From Polaribacter tangerinus (GTDB lineage: Bacteria > Bacteroidota > Bacteroidia > Flavobacteriales > Flavobacteriaceae), in NCBI RefSeq assembly GCF_038024095.1, contig NZ_CP150668.1, positions 1,116,001-1,180,000 of the forward strand: a stretch of 64,000 bases of DNA, read 5' to 3'. The notes under the pieces are model-generated. The model had not been told where the DNA came from, did no database searches, and saw only the letters and a program-made list of their open reading frames with translations. A program made the translations under genes and the position numbers. Below, one piece after another: positions 1 to 8,661 of the stretch; within the stretch, counting starts at the first letter, position 1; every line of letters starts with the position of its first letter.

Positions 1-1429
1 TACTATTTCTATTTTTGTAATAAATATCTATGAGTCTAGTAATTGGATATAAAAAAGGCTGATAATCTAAAAGTTCTGTTATCAAGTTTAATTGAAATTG
101 TTGCTCAGAAGCAATTAAGATTGCTTCATCTGGATGATTTTCTTCTACACTTTCATTAAAAGTTTTAACAGTTGCATCATTAATAATTGCATCGTTAGAA
201 ATTTTTGTTTTCAAAACCAACCCTTCTAAAGAAGTACATCTACTTAAGGCCACATAAGTTTGGCCGTGAGCAAAAGAAGCTTCTGCATCTATTATTGCTT
301 TTTCGAACGTTAAACCCTGACTTTTATGGATGGTTATAGCCCAAGCTAAACGAAGTGGAATTTGAGAAAAAGCACCAATTAAATTTTCTTTAATAGCTTT
401 TGTTTCTTCATTTATAGCGTAACTTATATTGGACCATATTTCTTTTTCTACCTCAATTTCTTCCACATCACCGGTACATTTTACCATTACCGAACTTTTG
501 GTAAAACCTGTAATTATTCCAATTTTACCATTATAATATCTTTTCTCTTGAGAAGAATCATTTTTAACAAAAAGTACTTGTGCTCCAATTTTTAATTCTA
601 AATTTTCTGCATTTGGGTATGCACTCTCACTAAATTTACCTGAAATATCTGCTTTAAAAAAAACACTCTTAGTAGTTAACTTATGTAATTCAGAATTATT
701 AATTAAGTTGGCTCTATTATTATGAGTCGTTAAAGTAATATAACCGTCCTCTTTTGAAGGTGAAAAACTAGGGTTGTATTTTTGATTTAAAATTGCTGCA
801 GATTCTTTACTTAAAGTGTCGGTTCTAACTTCGTTTAATATTTTAATAAAATCTTCATTTTTCTGTCTATAAATATGTTTTAATTCAATAGAAACTACAT
901 TTGCAGATTTATAGGACGAAGCACTAAAAAAATATACGGTATTGTAATATTGCTGCAACAAACTCCATTCATTTGGTTTCACAACAGGTGCCAACTGTTG
1001 TAAATCTCCAATCATTAATACCTGAGCACCACCAAAAACTTTATCTCTATTTTTATACCTCCGCATTACTTGGTCTATGCCATCTAACAAGTCTGCTCTC
1101 ACCATAGAAATTTCGTCTATAATTATTAAATCTAACGACTTTATAATATCTATTTTTGTTTTTGAAAACCTACGTTGTTGGTTATTCTGAGGCTGATTGG
1201 GAAGTATTGGGCCGAATGGCATTTGAAAAAAAGAGTGAATTGTAACTCCTTTTGCATTGATGGCTGCAACACCAGTTGGGGCTACAATTACCATTCTTTT
1301 TTTCGATTCTCTTTTAATTTGGTGTAAAAAAGTAGTTTTACCTGTTCCTGCCTTTCCTGTTATAAAAAGGTTTCTATCGGTTTTTTCAATAAAATTTAAG
1401 GCTAATGTAAGTTCAGGATTTTTCGACAT
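1..1429 (-). CDS. PIF1-like superfamily 1B DNA helicase (5' part, runs off left edge)
   Basis: The reading frame opens at an ATG at 1429 and stays open to the window edge, so about 476 residues of the N-terminal and core part are visible and the C-terminus is missing. Near the N-terminus is a Walker A motif GKAGTGKTT (residues 25-33), then APTGVAA, a Walker B IIIDEISM and GDLQQL. Near the left edge are the late helicase motifs HKSQGLTF and VALSRC. This order is that of PIF1/RecD-type 5'-3' DNA helicases, which unwind DNA during replication and repair. Flavobacterial homologues are often longer than the part seen here and carry extra C-terminal domains, but that cannot be judged from this window. 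The gene is divergent from nothing and lies upstream of sucB on the same strand, separated by a terminator, so it is probably a separate transcript. Confidence 0.9.
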   Translation of the reverse strand, partial: MSKNPELTLALNFIEKTDRNLFITGKAGTGKTTFLHQIKRESKKRMVIVAPTGVAAINAKGVTIHSFFQMPFGPILPNQPQNNQQRRFSKTKIDIIKSLDLIIIDEISMVRADLLDGIDQVMRRYKNRDKVFGGAQVLMIGDLQQLAPVVKPNEWSLLQQYYNTVYFFSASSYKSANVVSIELKHIYRQKNEDFIKILNEVRTDTLSKESAAILNQKYNPSFSPSKEDGYITLTTHNNRANLINNSELHKLTTKSVFFKADISGKFSESAYPNAENLELKIGAQVLFVKNDSSQEKRYYNGKIGIITGFTKSSVMVKCTGDVEEIEVEKEIWSNISYAINEETKAIKENLIGAFSQIPLRLAWAITIHKSQGLTFEKAIIDAEASFAHGQTYVALSRCTSLEGLVLKTKISNDAIINDATVKTFNESVEENHPDEAILIASEQQFQLNLITELLDYQPFLYPITRLIDIYYKNRNS

Positions 1430-1526
1430 TTCTGCTTTTTATTGCAAGATAAACAATAGATGAATTTCAAAAAGAAAAATTACCTATTTTTATACAAATC
1501 TGTAACTATATGAAAGCTATATTACC

Positions 1527-1560
1527 AAAAAAACCTTTCTGGTATTAGAAAGGTTTTTTT
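1527..1560 (-). terminator. Intrinsic terminator downstream of sucB
   Basis: A perfect 14-base inverted repeat (arms 1527-1540 and 1547-1560, core AAACCTTTCT) surrounds a 6-base loop. The arms end in A and T runs, so it can act on both strands. It lies 43 bases beyond the sucB stop codon and most likely ends that transcript. Confidence 0.8.
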
Positions 1561-1602
1561 GATGTTTTAAAAGTAAAAACAATTTATATCGCTACTTTTT
1601 AA

Positions 1603-2817
1603 TTACATTTCTAATGCTTTAGCTGGGTTGTTATCCATTAATAAAGCTACCGGGTTTTCTAAAGCTTCTTTAACCGCTACTAAAAAACCTACAGATTCTC
1701 TACCATCAATAATTCTATGGTCATAAGAAAGTGCAACATACATAATAGGCTGTATAACAACTTGCCCGTTCACCGCCATTGGTCGGTTTACAATATTGTG
1801 CATTCCTAAAATTCCACTTTGAGGTGGATTTATTATTGGAGTCGATAACATTGAGCCAAAAACACCACCGTTGGTAATGGTAAAAGTTCCTCCTGTCATT
1901 TCGTCTACCGTAATTTGGCCATCTCTTGCTCTAATTGCCAAACGTTTTACTTCACTTTCTACTCCTCTAAAAGACAAATTTTCTGCATTTCTAATTACTG
2001 GAACCATCAAACCTTTCGGACCAGAAACAGCAATTGAAATGTCTTGAAAATCGTGTTTTACTTGAAAATCTCCATCTATCATAGAATTTACGTCAGGGTA
2101 CATTTTTAAAGCCCTTACAACTGCCAAGGTAAAGAACGACATAAAGCCTAATCCTACACCATGTTTAGCTTTAAAAGCCTCTTTATACTCATTTCGTAAA
2201 TCGAAAATTGGCTGCATATTTACTTCGTTAAAAGTAGTTAACATAGCCGTTTCATTTTTTACACTTACTAGTCGCTCGGCAACCTTTCTACGCAACATAG
2301 ACATTTTCTTACGTTCTGTGCCACGAGTACCATTTGCTGGTTGAGACCCCATAGAAGGTACTGCTTTTACAGCATCTTCTTTTGTAATTCTACCATCTTT
2401 TCCTGTTCCTTTAACAGAAGAAGCATCTATCCCCTTTTCTGCTAATACTTTTTTAGCTGCTGGAGAAGCTGCTCCAGTTGCATACGTTGCAGCTGGTGCT
2501 TGTTTAGGAGTTTCTTCCTTTTTCTGTTCAACAGGCGCTGCAGCAGTTTTTTCTTGAGAATCTCCAGCTGGTTTTGCAGCACTTGTATCTATCAAACAGA
2601 CCACTGCACCAACCTCTACCGCATCGCCTTCTTCTGCTTTTAAGGTAATAATTCCGCTTTCTTCTGCAGGCAATTCTAGGGTAGCTTTGTCTGAATCTAC
2701 CTCTGCAATTGGTTGATCTTTTTCTACATAATCTCCATCTTCAACTAACCAAGTTGCAATTTCTACTTCTGTAATTGATTCTCCTGGAGAAGGAACTTTC
2801 ATTTCTAAAACACTCAT
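1603..2817 (-). CDS. sucB: Dihydrolipoyllysine succinyltransferase, E2 of 2-oxoglutarate dehydrogenase
   Basis: This 404-residue protein is the core acyltransferase of the 2-oxoglutarate dehydrogenase complex and transfers succinyl groups from E1 via lipoyl-lysine to CoA in the TCA cycle. Residues 1-77 form a lipoyl domain with the modified lysine in DSDKAT (K44). An Ala/Pro/Lys-rich linker follows, then a peripheral subunit-binding domain (about 115-150, [13 protein letters not shown]). The C-terminal catalytic domain ends with the active-site motif DHRIIDG (H367, D371). The E1 gene sucA lies 152 bases upstream on the same strand, which separates this from a pyruvate dehydrogenase E2. The sucA-sucB gap holds a large palindrome and a candidate -7 box (TATATTTG, minus strand, 2843-2850), so sucB may have its own promoter as well as read-through. 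Confidence 0.95.
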   Translation of the reverse strand: MSVLEMKVPSPGESITEVEIATWLVEDGDYVEKDQPIAEVDSDKATLELPAEESGIITLKAEEGDAVEVGAVVCLIDTSAAKPAGDSQEKTAAAPVEQKKEETPKQAPAATYATGAASPAAKKVLAEKGIDASSVKGTGKDGRITKEDAVKAVPSMGSQPANGTRGTERKKMSMLRRKVAERLVSVKNETAMLTTFNEVNMQPIFDLRNEYKEAFKAKHGVGLGFMSFFTLAVVRALKMYPDVNSMIDGDFQVKHDFQDISIAVSGPKGLMVPVIRNAENLSFRGVESEVKRLAIRARDGQITVDEMTGGTFTITNGGVFGSMLSTPIINPPQSGILGMHNIVNRPMAVNGQVVIQPIMYVALSYDHRIIDGRESVGFLVAVKEALENPVALLMDNNPAKALEM

Positions 2818-2914
2818 GGTTTCTTATTTTTTAAATGCTATACAAATATAACATCTCTTGTTTATTAGTTTACTTTTTTATTATTTGGGCGTTTAAACAG
2901 GCTTTTCACTGTAT

Positions 2915-2945
2915 CTTTTAATGGTGTTTAAACACACATTAAAAG
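2915..2945 (-). terminator. Large palindrome between sucA and sucB, possible terminator or attenuator
   Basis: The arms CTTTTAATG (2915-2923) and CATTAAAAG (2937-2945) enclose a second palindrome GTGTTTAAACAC (2924-2935), giving a nearly continuous 15-bp stem with a single bulged base. It directly abuts the repeated element at 2941-2969 just after the sucA stop. It could reduce read-through from sucA into sucB. No strong U-run follows on the minus strand, so termination strength is uncertain. Confidence 0.45.
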
Positions 2946-2969
2946 GATGTCGTTTCAATCCTTAACGCA
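2941..2969 (-). repeat. Copy 1 of a dispersed 29-base 3'-end element
   Basis: Read on the minus strand, this begins at the base next to the sucA stop codon and runs TGCGTTAAGGAT, one variable base, then GAAACGACATCCTTTT. AAGGAT pairs with ATCCTT across a 9-base loop and the run ends in T residues, like a short intrinsic terminator. A second copy with one mismatch is on the plus strand at 60993-61021, also after a gene and in the same sense. Confidence 0.65.
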
Positions 2970-5705
2970 TTATTCATTATCGTTAAAAACACTATCTATT
3001 ACTGCTTTATGACGTTTTTTAAATCGAGTGCTAGAACCTGCTGCTGGTACTGCATAATATTTACGAGAACGTACATTTAATTTTACCAAATCTAATCGCT
3101 CAAGCATAAAACTCCACGCACCCATATTTCTTGGTTCTTCTTGTGCCCAAATATAATTCTCTACATTCGGATACCTGTCTATAACTTGTTGTATTTTGTC
3201 TAGATGCAATGGAAATAATTGCTCTATACGCACCAAGGCAACATCGTCTCTTTCTAATTGTTCTCTCTCTTCTAATAAATCATAATAGAATTTCCCCATA
3301 CAGAAAACTAGTTTCTTAACATTTTCTGGTGCTAGAGTGTCGTCTATTACTTCTTGGAACTCTCCTGTTGCCAAATCTTCGATAGAGCTAACAACTTTTG
3401 GGTGACGCAACAAACTTTTTGGTGTAAATACTATTAATGGTTTTCTATAATCTCTTTTCATTTGTCTACGTAACAAATGATAAAAATTAGCTGGTGTTGT
3501 ACAATTGGCAACTGTCATATTATCTACAGCACATAATTGTAAATAACGTTCAATTCTTGCAGATGAATGCTCCGAGCCTTGTCCTTCATATCCATGAGGA
3601 AGTAAAACTACTATACCGTTTTGCAATTTCCATTTATCTTCGGCTGCAGAAATATATTGGTCGAACATAATTTGTGCACCGTTAGAAAAATCTCCAAATT
3701 GGGCTTCCCAAATAGTTAATGTATTTGGGTTTGCCATAGCATAACCATAGTCGAAACCTAAAACACCATATTCAGACAATAAAGAGTTGTAAATATACAT
3801 TTGCCCTTTATTGGCAGGATTGGTATTTAATAAGTTAATTCTTTCTTCGGTTAATTCATCTCTAAGAATGGCATGTCGGTGAGAGAACGTACCTCTTTCT
3901 ACATCTTGCCCAGATATACGAACATTAAAACCTTCTTCCATTAATGAGCCATAAGCAAGATTTTCTGCCATTCCCCAATCTAACTCATTGGTTTCGAATG
4001 CCATTTTTGCTCTACCTTGTAAAATACGTTCTGCTTTCCTTAAGAATTTAACACCCTCAGGAACTGTAGAAACTACTTTTGCAATGTTTTTTAAATGATT
4101 TGCATCATAACTTGTGTTTACAGGCTCTAACATTGTTTCTAAATCTTCACGTTCAAAACCTTCCCATGTAGACTCCATAAACTCTTTTACTTTCGACTTT
4201 TCTACTTTTTTAGATTCATCAAACTCATGCTCTAGCATTTCTTTAAACTCCGTTGTTATTTGAGTTAAGTAATTTTTATCAATACTTCCTTCATTTAACA
4301 ACTTCTCTGCATATAAATCTTTTACATTTTTATGTTTCGAGATTGTTTTGTATAATTTTGGTTGAGTAAAACGTGGCTCATCACCTTCGTTATGCCCATA
4401 TTTTCTATACCCTAAGAGATCTATAAAAATATCGGTATGGAAACGCATTCTAAACTCCAAAGCCATTTGCATTGCATGGCAAACCGCCTCAGTGTCATCT
4501 GCATTTACGTGTAGTACAGGAGACAAAGTTACTTTACCAACATCTGTACAATAGGTACTAGAACGTGCATCTAAATAATTGGTTGTAAAACCAACCTGAT
4601 TGTTTACTACTATATGTATGGTTCCGCCTGTTTTGTAGCCATTTAACTTTGCCATTTGAACTACTTCGTAAGCAATTCCTTGTCCGGCAATAGCGGCATC
4701 ACCATGAATAACTATTGGCAATATCTTACTAGCATCGCCATTATATTTTCTATCAATTTTAGCTCTTGTAATTCCTACGGCAACAGCAGCAACAGTTTCT
4801 AGGTGAGATGGATTGGGAACCAAATTCATCTTTATTTCGTTACCATCTCTGTACGTTTTACTTAATGTTAAACCCAAGTGGTATTTTACATCACCATCTA
4901 TATCTTCATCCTCAAAATCTTTGCCCTCAAACTCACTAAATAAATCTCTTACTGGCTTTTTAAAAATATTAACTAAGGTATTTAAACGACCTCTATGCGC
5001 CATTCCTAACACACATTCTTTAACACCAAAGTTTTCTGCAGCTTCTCTTAAAATAACCGCCATACCTGGTATTAGTGTTTCACCACCTTCTAAAGAAAAA
5101 CGTTTCTGACCTACATATTTAGTTTGTAAAAAACTTTCGAAAGTTACTGCTTGGTTCAATTTACCAAGAATATATTTTTTTGCTTCTACCGAATATTTAG
5201 GATGATTGTCGTTGTCATTTAATCGATTTTGCCACCATTTTAGCTTCTCTGGATTTCTCATATACATATATTCTACTCCGATAGAATCACAGTAAATATT
5301 TTGTAAATGAGATATGATAGTTGCTAAGGTTACTTTTCCGATACCTAGAACATCACCAGCCGAAAACTCTGTTTCTAAATCGTTTTCTGATAAACCAAAA
5401 TTATCTAACGCTAGGGTTGGTTGATACTGTCTTCTTTCTCTAACAGGGTTTGTTTTTGTAAATAAGTGTCCTCGAGTTCTGTAGCCGTTAATAAGGTCTA
5501 CTACTAAAAACTCTTTTTGCACTTCTACAGGCACCTCTATAGAAACCTCATCATCGGTTAAGGAATAATTTTGATTTGCCAAATCGTATCCTTGAAAAAA
5601 GCTTCGCCAACTTGGCTCTACAGAATCTGGATTGATTAAATATTGATCGTATAAATCGGCTATAAAACCGGTATGTGCTGCGTTTAAGAACGAGAATTTG
5701 TCCAT
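2970..5705 (-). CDS. sucA: 2-oxoglutarate dehydrogenase E1 component
   Basis: Thiamine-diphosphate-dependent E1 of the 2-oxoglutarate dehydrogenase complex, which decarboxylates 2-oxoglutarate and succinylates the lipoyl group of SucB. The protein is 911 residues, close to the usual 900-940. The N-terminus FSFLNAAHTGFIADLYDQYL is the typical E2-binding segment. Active-site and cofactor regions include GMAHRGRLN, HGDAAIAGQG and GHNEGDEPRFTQP, and the C-terminal half carries LLPHGYEGQGSEHSSAR. An in-frame start at 5756 is possible, but a promoter -7 box (5745-5753) lies inside that extension. The ATG at 5705 (MDKFSFLNAA) also matches the family N-terminus, so I use it. sucB follows on the same strand. 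Confidence 0.96.
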   Translation of the reverse strand: MDKFSFLNAAHTGFIADLYDQYLINPDSVEPSWRSFFQGYDLANQNYSLTDDEVSIEVPVEVQKEFLVVDLINGYRTRGHLFTKTNPVRERRQYQPTLALDNFGLSENDLETEFSAGDVLGIGKVTLATIISHLQNIYCDSIGVEYMYMRNPEKLKWWQNRLNDNDNHPKYSVEAKKYILGKLNQAVTFESFLQTKYVGQKRFSLEGGETLIPGMAVILREAAENFGVKECVLGMAHRGRLNTLVNIFKKPVRDLFSEFEGKDFEDEDIDGDVKYHLGLTLSKTYRDGNEIKMNLVPNPSHLETVAAVAVGITRAKIDRKYNGDASKILPIVIHGDAAIAGQGIAYEVVQMAKLNGYKTGGTIHIVVNNQVGFTTNYLDARSSTYCTDVGKVTLSPVLHVNADDTEAVCHAMQMALEFRMRFHTDIFIDLLGYRKYGHNEGDEPRFTQPKLYKTISKHKNVKDLYAEKLLNEGSIDKNYLTQITTEFKEMLEHEFDESKKVEKSKVKEFMESTWEGFEREDLETMLEPVNTSYDANHLKNIAKVVSTVPEGVKFLRKAERILQGRAKMAFETNELDWGMAENLAYGSLMEEGFNVRISGQDVERGTFSHRHAILRDELTEERINLLNTNPANKGQMYIYNSLLSEYGVLGFDYGYAMANPNTLTIWEAQFGDFSNGAQIMFDQYISAAEDKWKLQNGIVVLLPHGYEGQGSEHSSARIERYLQLCAVDNMTVANCTTPANFYHLLRRQMKRDYRKPLIVFTPKSLLRHPKVVSSIEDLATGEFQEVIDDTLAPENVKKLVFCMGKFYYDLLEEREQLERDDVALVRIEQLFPLHLDKIQQVIDRYPNVENYIWAQEEPRNMGAWSFMLERLDLVKLNVRSRKYYAVPAAGSSTRFKKRHKAVIDSVFNDNE

Positions 5706-5744
5706 ATAATAGTTTGTGCTTTTTAAGATAAGCGTATTATTTAA

Positions 5745-5776
5745 GCAAAAATACAATATTTGAAATTAATCAAAAA
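5745..5776 (-). promoter_or_regulatory. Bacteroidota-type promoter for sucA
   Basis: On the minus strand a -7 box TATTTTTGC (5745-5753) is preceded after 17 bases by TTTTTG (5771-5776). The predicted transcript starts about 30 bases before the ATG at 5705. The spacing is shorter than the usual 19-21 bases, hence moderate confidence. Confidence 0.45.
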
Positions 5777-5828
5777 CATATTTGTGTTATAAAAAGAGTG
5801 AAAAAAAAATATTTTTTTTTAATTTTTA

Positions 5829-5860
5829 TTTGCGGATATCTAAAAAAGATATATATTTGC
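5829..5860 (+). promoter_or_regulatory. Promoter of the tRNA-Asn-Gly-Leu cluster
   Basis: A -33 box TTTG (5829-5832), a 19-base spacer and a -7 box TATATTTGC (5852-5860) match the Bacteroidota sigma-A consensus exactly. The first tRNA begins 30 bases downstream. Confidence 0.8.
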
Positions 5861-5889
5861 ACTCGCTAAACACAAAAGGTGTTGCAAAC

Positions 5890-5963
5890 TCCTCTTTAGC
5901 TCAGTTGGTTAGAGCATCTGACTGTTAATCAGAGGGTCCAAGGTTCGAGTCCTTGAAGAGGAG
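5890..5963 (+). tRNA. tRNA-Asn (anticodon GTT)
   Basis: Cloverleaf of 74 bases. The acceptor arms TCCTCTT and AAGAGGA pair fully, the anticodon loop holds GTT between CTGA and TCAG stem strands, and the T arm is CAAGG-TTCGAGT-CCTTG. CCA is not encoded. First of three tRNAs sharing one promoter. Confidence 0.96.
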
Positions 5964-5984
5964 CAAGTTCATAATACATTGACT

Positions 5985-6056
5985 GCGAAAGTAGCTCAGG
6001 GGTAGAGCATCACCTTGCCAAGGTGAGGGTCGCGGGTTCAAATCCCGTCTTTCGCT
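5985..6056 (+). tRNA. tRNA-Gly (anticodon GCC)
   Basis: Cloverleaf of 72 bases. The acceptor arms GCGAAAG and CTTTCGC pair fully. The anticodon stem TCACC/GGTGA carries the loop TTGCCAA, so the anticodon is GCC. CCA is not encoded. It lies 21 bases after tRNA-Asn. Confidence 0.96.
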
Positions 6057-6077
6057 CTATTATGAAACGATACCAAT

Positions 6078-6163
6078 GCTGAAGTGGTGGAATTGGTAGA
6101 CACGCTGGACTTAAAATCCAGTGAGCAGTAATGCTCGTATGGGTTCAAGTCCCATCTTCAGTA
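6078..6163 (+). tRNA. tRNA-Leu (anticodon TAA)
   Basis: An 86-base class II tRNA with a long variable arm. The acceptor GCTGAAG pairs with CTTCAGT (one G-U pair). The anticodon stem CTGGA/TCCAG has the loop CTTAAAA with TAA as anticodon. It is the last tRNA of the cluster and is followed by a terminator. Confidence 0.96.
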
Positions 6164-6165
6164 CT

Positions 6166-6206
6166 AAACGGGATATATCATTATTTTTTGATATATCCCG
6201 TTTTTT
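6166..6206 (+). terminator. Intrinsic terminator of the tRNA cluster
   Basis: A 15-bp stem (6166-6180 with 6189-6203, core CGGGATATATCA) with an 8-base loop, followed by a T run. It starts three bases after tRNA-Leu. Confidence 0.9.
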
Positions 6207-6437
6207 ATTTCCTCTAAAACCCTTATTAATACTGGAAATTTCAAGTAATATCGGAATGGTATCTGCGGTTCGAACTTTTTATTTTTCAAATTCTAATTTA
6301 CATTCTATAGACAATATTAAATTGTGATAAAAGCTTTTTTTAACGAGTAAATAACTTTCAGTAAAAAACAAAAAAACTACTTTAAAAACATAGATACTAA
6401 CTTTTGAAAGCGAAAAAAACATCTACAATAAAAACAC

Positions 6438-7574
6438 TTATTTCTTAGAAAATTTCTGAGTAAAAAATTGTTGTGGAGTCACTTTTAAACGACTTTTAAA
6501 TACTCTAAAAAAAGTACTTTCAGACTTAAAGCCATACTCCTTAGACAATCCTGTAATCGATTTTTTCTCATAAGCCTCTTTATTTACTTCGGCAATCATA
6601 TTATTAATTCTAATAGTATTTATAAAATCTCTAAAATTATTGTGAGAAGAAGTATTAATTGCTTCGGTAATATCTTGGGCTTTAACGTTTAATGCATCTG
6701 CTAAATCAGCCAATGTTAAATTGGCATCTTTATAAATTTTACTGTCATTAATGCTCGTTTTAATAATAGAAATATCTAATACTGGCTCTTTTACCTCTGT
6801 TGGCATATGCTGCAGAACTGTTATAAATAGTTTAGGCCTTAATAATAAATAAATAGAAAGGATAAAGAAAATTAGAGACGTTATTAGAAAAACAATTTCT
6901 CTTTGGTAGTTTGAAAAAAAATTATTTTTCCCTATCAAATAAACACCTATATATATAAGTGGTAATAAAATGTAATAAACTGTTTTAAGGGTAAGAAAAA
7001 CCTTGAGCCAATTATAAATTTTAAGAGCGTTTCTACTCTCATCTGCTAATTCACTACCTTTTTTTCTAAAAATTTGCCAAGAAAGAAAAACATATATCCA
7101 AGATTGTATTATTCTTAAAGTAAAAACCATCCATTCTTCTAAAAAACCATTGTAGTCTATAGATACAATATTTTGTAAATTACTGGTTACAGCATTAATT
7201 ATTTCTTGCTTCTCTTGGGTACCAGTTAAAAAGAAGGGTAGATAATTAATAGTAATAAAAAGCGCTGGTATAAAGTGAAGAAAGTCTTTGCGCAACCAAT
7301 AATCTTCCTTTTTTATGGTTTTATAAATATAAAAATACCCTAGAACAGGAATTACAAAAGAAATGGGCATGAGTGTTTTAAAAAGGTGAGGCACATAAGA
7401 AATAAGGCCATACTTTACCACAAAGAAAAAACCATTAGACAGTACTATCAATATAAAAAAGAGGGCAAGAATTCTTAAGTAAAATTTAGAGCCAGACTTT
7501 GAGGAAAAACACAAGTTTACTGCTGTTAAAGTCATAAAAAGTATTCCCGTAAAGTATATAATATCTACTATCAT
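6438..7574 (-). CDS. Membrane-anchored AraC-family transcription regulator
   Basis: The protein has 378 residues. Roughly the first 250 contain about seven hydrophobic membrane-spanning stretches, starting with IIYFTGILFMTLTAVNL. The last 110 residues are an AraC/XylS helix-turn-helix domain: first helix-turn-helix around LTLADLADALNVKAQDI, second around SITGLSKEYGFKSESTFFRVFK, ending in KVTPQQFF. Such membrane-HTH proteins sense an envelope signal and bind DNA, though the signal is unknown here. The gene is divergent from the secreted-protein cluster at 7712-20211. A perfect palindrome lies only three bases before its ATG, a plausible operator. That it controls the surface cluster is an inference from the arrangement. 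Confidence 0.88.
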   Translation of the reverse strand: MIVDIIYFTGILFMTLTAVNLCFSSKSGSKFYLRILALFFILIVLSNGFFFVVKYGLISYVPHLFKTLMPISFVIPVLGYFYIYKTIKKEDYWLRKDFLHFIPALFITINYLPFFLTGTQEKQEIINAVTSNLQNIVSIDYNGFLEEWMVFTLRIIQSWIYVFLSWQIFRKKGSELADESRNALKIYNWLKVFLTLKTVYYILLPLIYIGVYLIGKNNFFSNYQREIVFLITSLIFFILSIYLLLRPKLFITVLQHMPTEVKEPVLDISIIKTSINDSKIYKDANLTLADLADALNVKAQDITEAINTSSHNNFRDFINTIRINNMIAEVNKEAYEKKSITGLSKEYGFKSESTFFRVFKSRLKVTPQQFFTQKFSKK

Positions 7575-7577
7575 TTG

Positions 7578-7600
7578 CTATCAAAAACTGTTTTTGATAG
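7578..7600. promoter_or_regulatory. Perfect 23-base palindrome, candidate operator
   Basis: The arms CTATCAAAAAC (7578-7588) and GTTTTTGATAG (7590-7600) are exact inverse complements around one central T. It sits between the ATG of the AraC-type regulator (7574) and the divergent surface-protein operon starting at 7712. No T-run terminator pattern follows and no gene ends here, so a protein-binding site is more likely than a terminator. Confidence 0.5.
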
Positions 7601-7711
7601 TTATACAATTAAAAATAACCATCAATTTCTATTTTATTTGTAGGGACATTCAAAATTAATACAATTTACTAGAAAATTAAGTTTAATCCCCAACAAATAA
7701 TAAACAATCTA

Positions 7712-8641
7712 ATGAAAAGAGTTTACATTACCCTAACCGTACTATTTATAAGCATTACATTATTCTCTCAAGGTATTGCCGTACAAGGTATTGCCAGAGA
7801 TGCAGACAAATCTGCTATTACCAATGAAAATTTAAATTTCGATTTTAGAATACTAGACAGCGAAAACCAAGTACAATACAGAGAAACACAACAAATAAGA
7901 ACAGACAATTTTGGTCTGTTTTCTCATGTGCTAAGTTCTGGAACCGCAGCAGACAATACTATTTTTAACAATGTCGATTTTAGCAAAAAAGGACTAAAAT
8001 TGGTAGTTTGGATTAACTATAACAGTACCAATGTAGAGGTGTACAACCAAGAATTACAGTATGTACCTTATGCACATTTTGCTAAAAAATCTGAAAGCTC
8101 AGAAATTGCCTCAAACGGTGTACCACCAGGTACTATTGTAGCTTTTATTGGCAATGACTCTAAAATACCAGAGGGTTGGGTAAAATGTACAGGACAAGAT
8201 ATTTCTAGCGGCAAACAATACGAAGCTTTAAGAGCCATTGTAGGTAGTAAACTACCAGATTTACGAGGCCGATTTTTAAAGGGTGATGGTAGAGGTACTG
8301 TACCAGAAGGCCAAATAGATGATAGTACTCCTATTGGTGACACCCAAGACCAAACAGTGTTACTTCATAACCATTATATTCGTTTTTGGAGTAAATTTAA
8401 TGGTGAACATGCTCACAGAATTACACACTTGCCTCAAGATAGAAAAGGTAATGTGTTTATGGGGTCACTTGTTGGGTCTCCAGGAACTAATGATGGTTGG
8501 GCGTATTTTGAAGGAAGCCCAAGAGAAGCTACATCAAGAGAAGGTAATCATGATCATTTGATAGAAGGATCTACACATAATAATGGCTCTAATGAAAACA
8601 AGCCATGGACTGTAATTGTCAACTACATTATTAAGTTATAA
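7712..8641 (+). CDS. Secreted tail-collar-domain protein
   Basis: The protein has 309 residues with a signal peptide (MKRVYITLTVLFISITLFS, then QGIAVQG). Residues about 20-125 form a beta-rich N-terminal region seen in many Bacteroidota surface proteins (IAVQGIARDADKSAI). From about residue 140 a phage tail-collar-type domain follows: PGTIVAFIG, IPEGWVKCTGQ, LPDLRGRFLKGDG, and a His-rich end with HDHLIEGSTHNNGSNENKPW. Tail-collar domains are known from phage fibres and from secreted microcystin-dependent-like proteins. The signal peptide and host-type neighbours suggest a cell-surface structural or adhesive role rather than a prophage. It is the first gene of a co-directional set, with 20 bases to the giant LamG gene. 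Confidence 0.8.
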   Translation: MKRVYITLTVLFISITLFSQGIAVQGIARDADKSAITNENLNFDFRILDSENQVQYRETQQIRTDNFGLFSHVLSSGTAADNTIFNNVDFSKKGLKLVVWINYNSTNVEVYNQELQYVPYAHFAKKSESSEIASNGVPPGTIVAFIGNDSKIPEGWVKCTGQDISSGKQYEALRAIVGSKLPDLRGRFLKGDGRGTVPEGQIDDSTPIGDTQDQTVLLHNHYIRFWSKFNGEHAHRITHLPQDRKGNVFMGSLVGSPGTNDGWAYFEGSPREATSREGNHDHLIEGSTHNNGSNENKPWTVIVNYIIKL

Positions 8642-8661
8642 ACCATTAAACACTTTTTCTG

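Noticed and set aside
4813..5109. 98-codon plus-strand frame
   Set aside because: Fully antisense to the conserved sucA gene; no independent support.
5706..5756. Longer sucA start adding 17 residues
   Set aside because: The extension covers the promoter -7 box and does not match the family N-terminus.
6121..6327. 68-codon open frame on the plus strand
   Set aside because: It begins inside tRNA-Leu and runs through the tRNA-cluster terminator; the translated sequence shows no family resemblance.
8068..8343. 91-codon frame on the minus strand
   Set aside because: Lies entirely within the tail-collar gene on the other strand; the plus-strand gene has a signal peptide and recognised domain.
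7712..8641. Prophage or phage-tail island suggested by the tail-collar domain
   Set aside because: No integrase, capsid, tail-tube or lysis genes nearby, and the protein has its own signal peptide.
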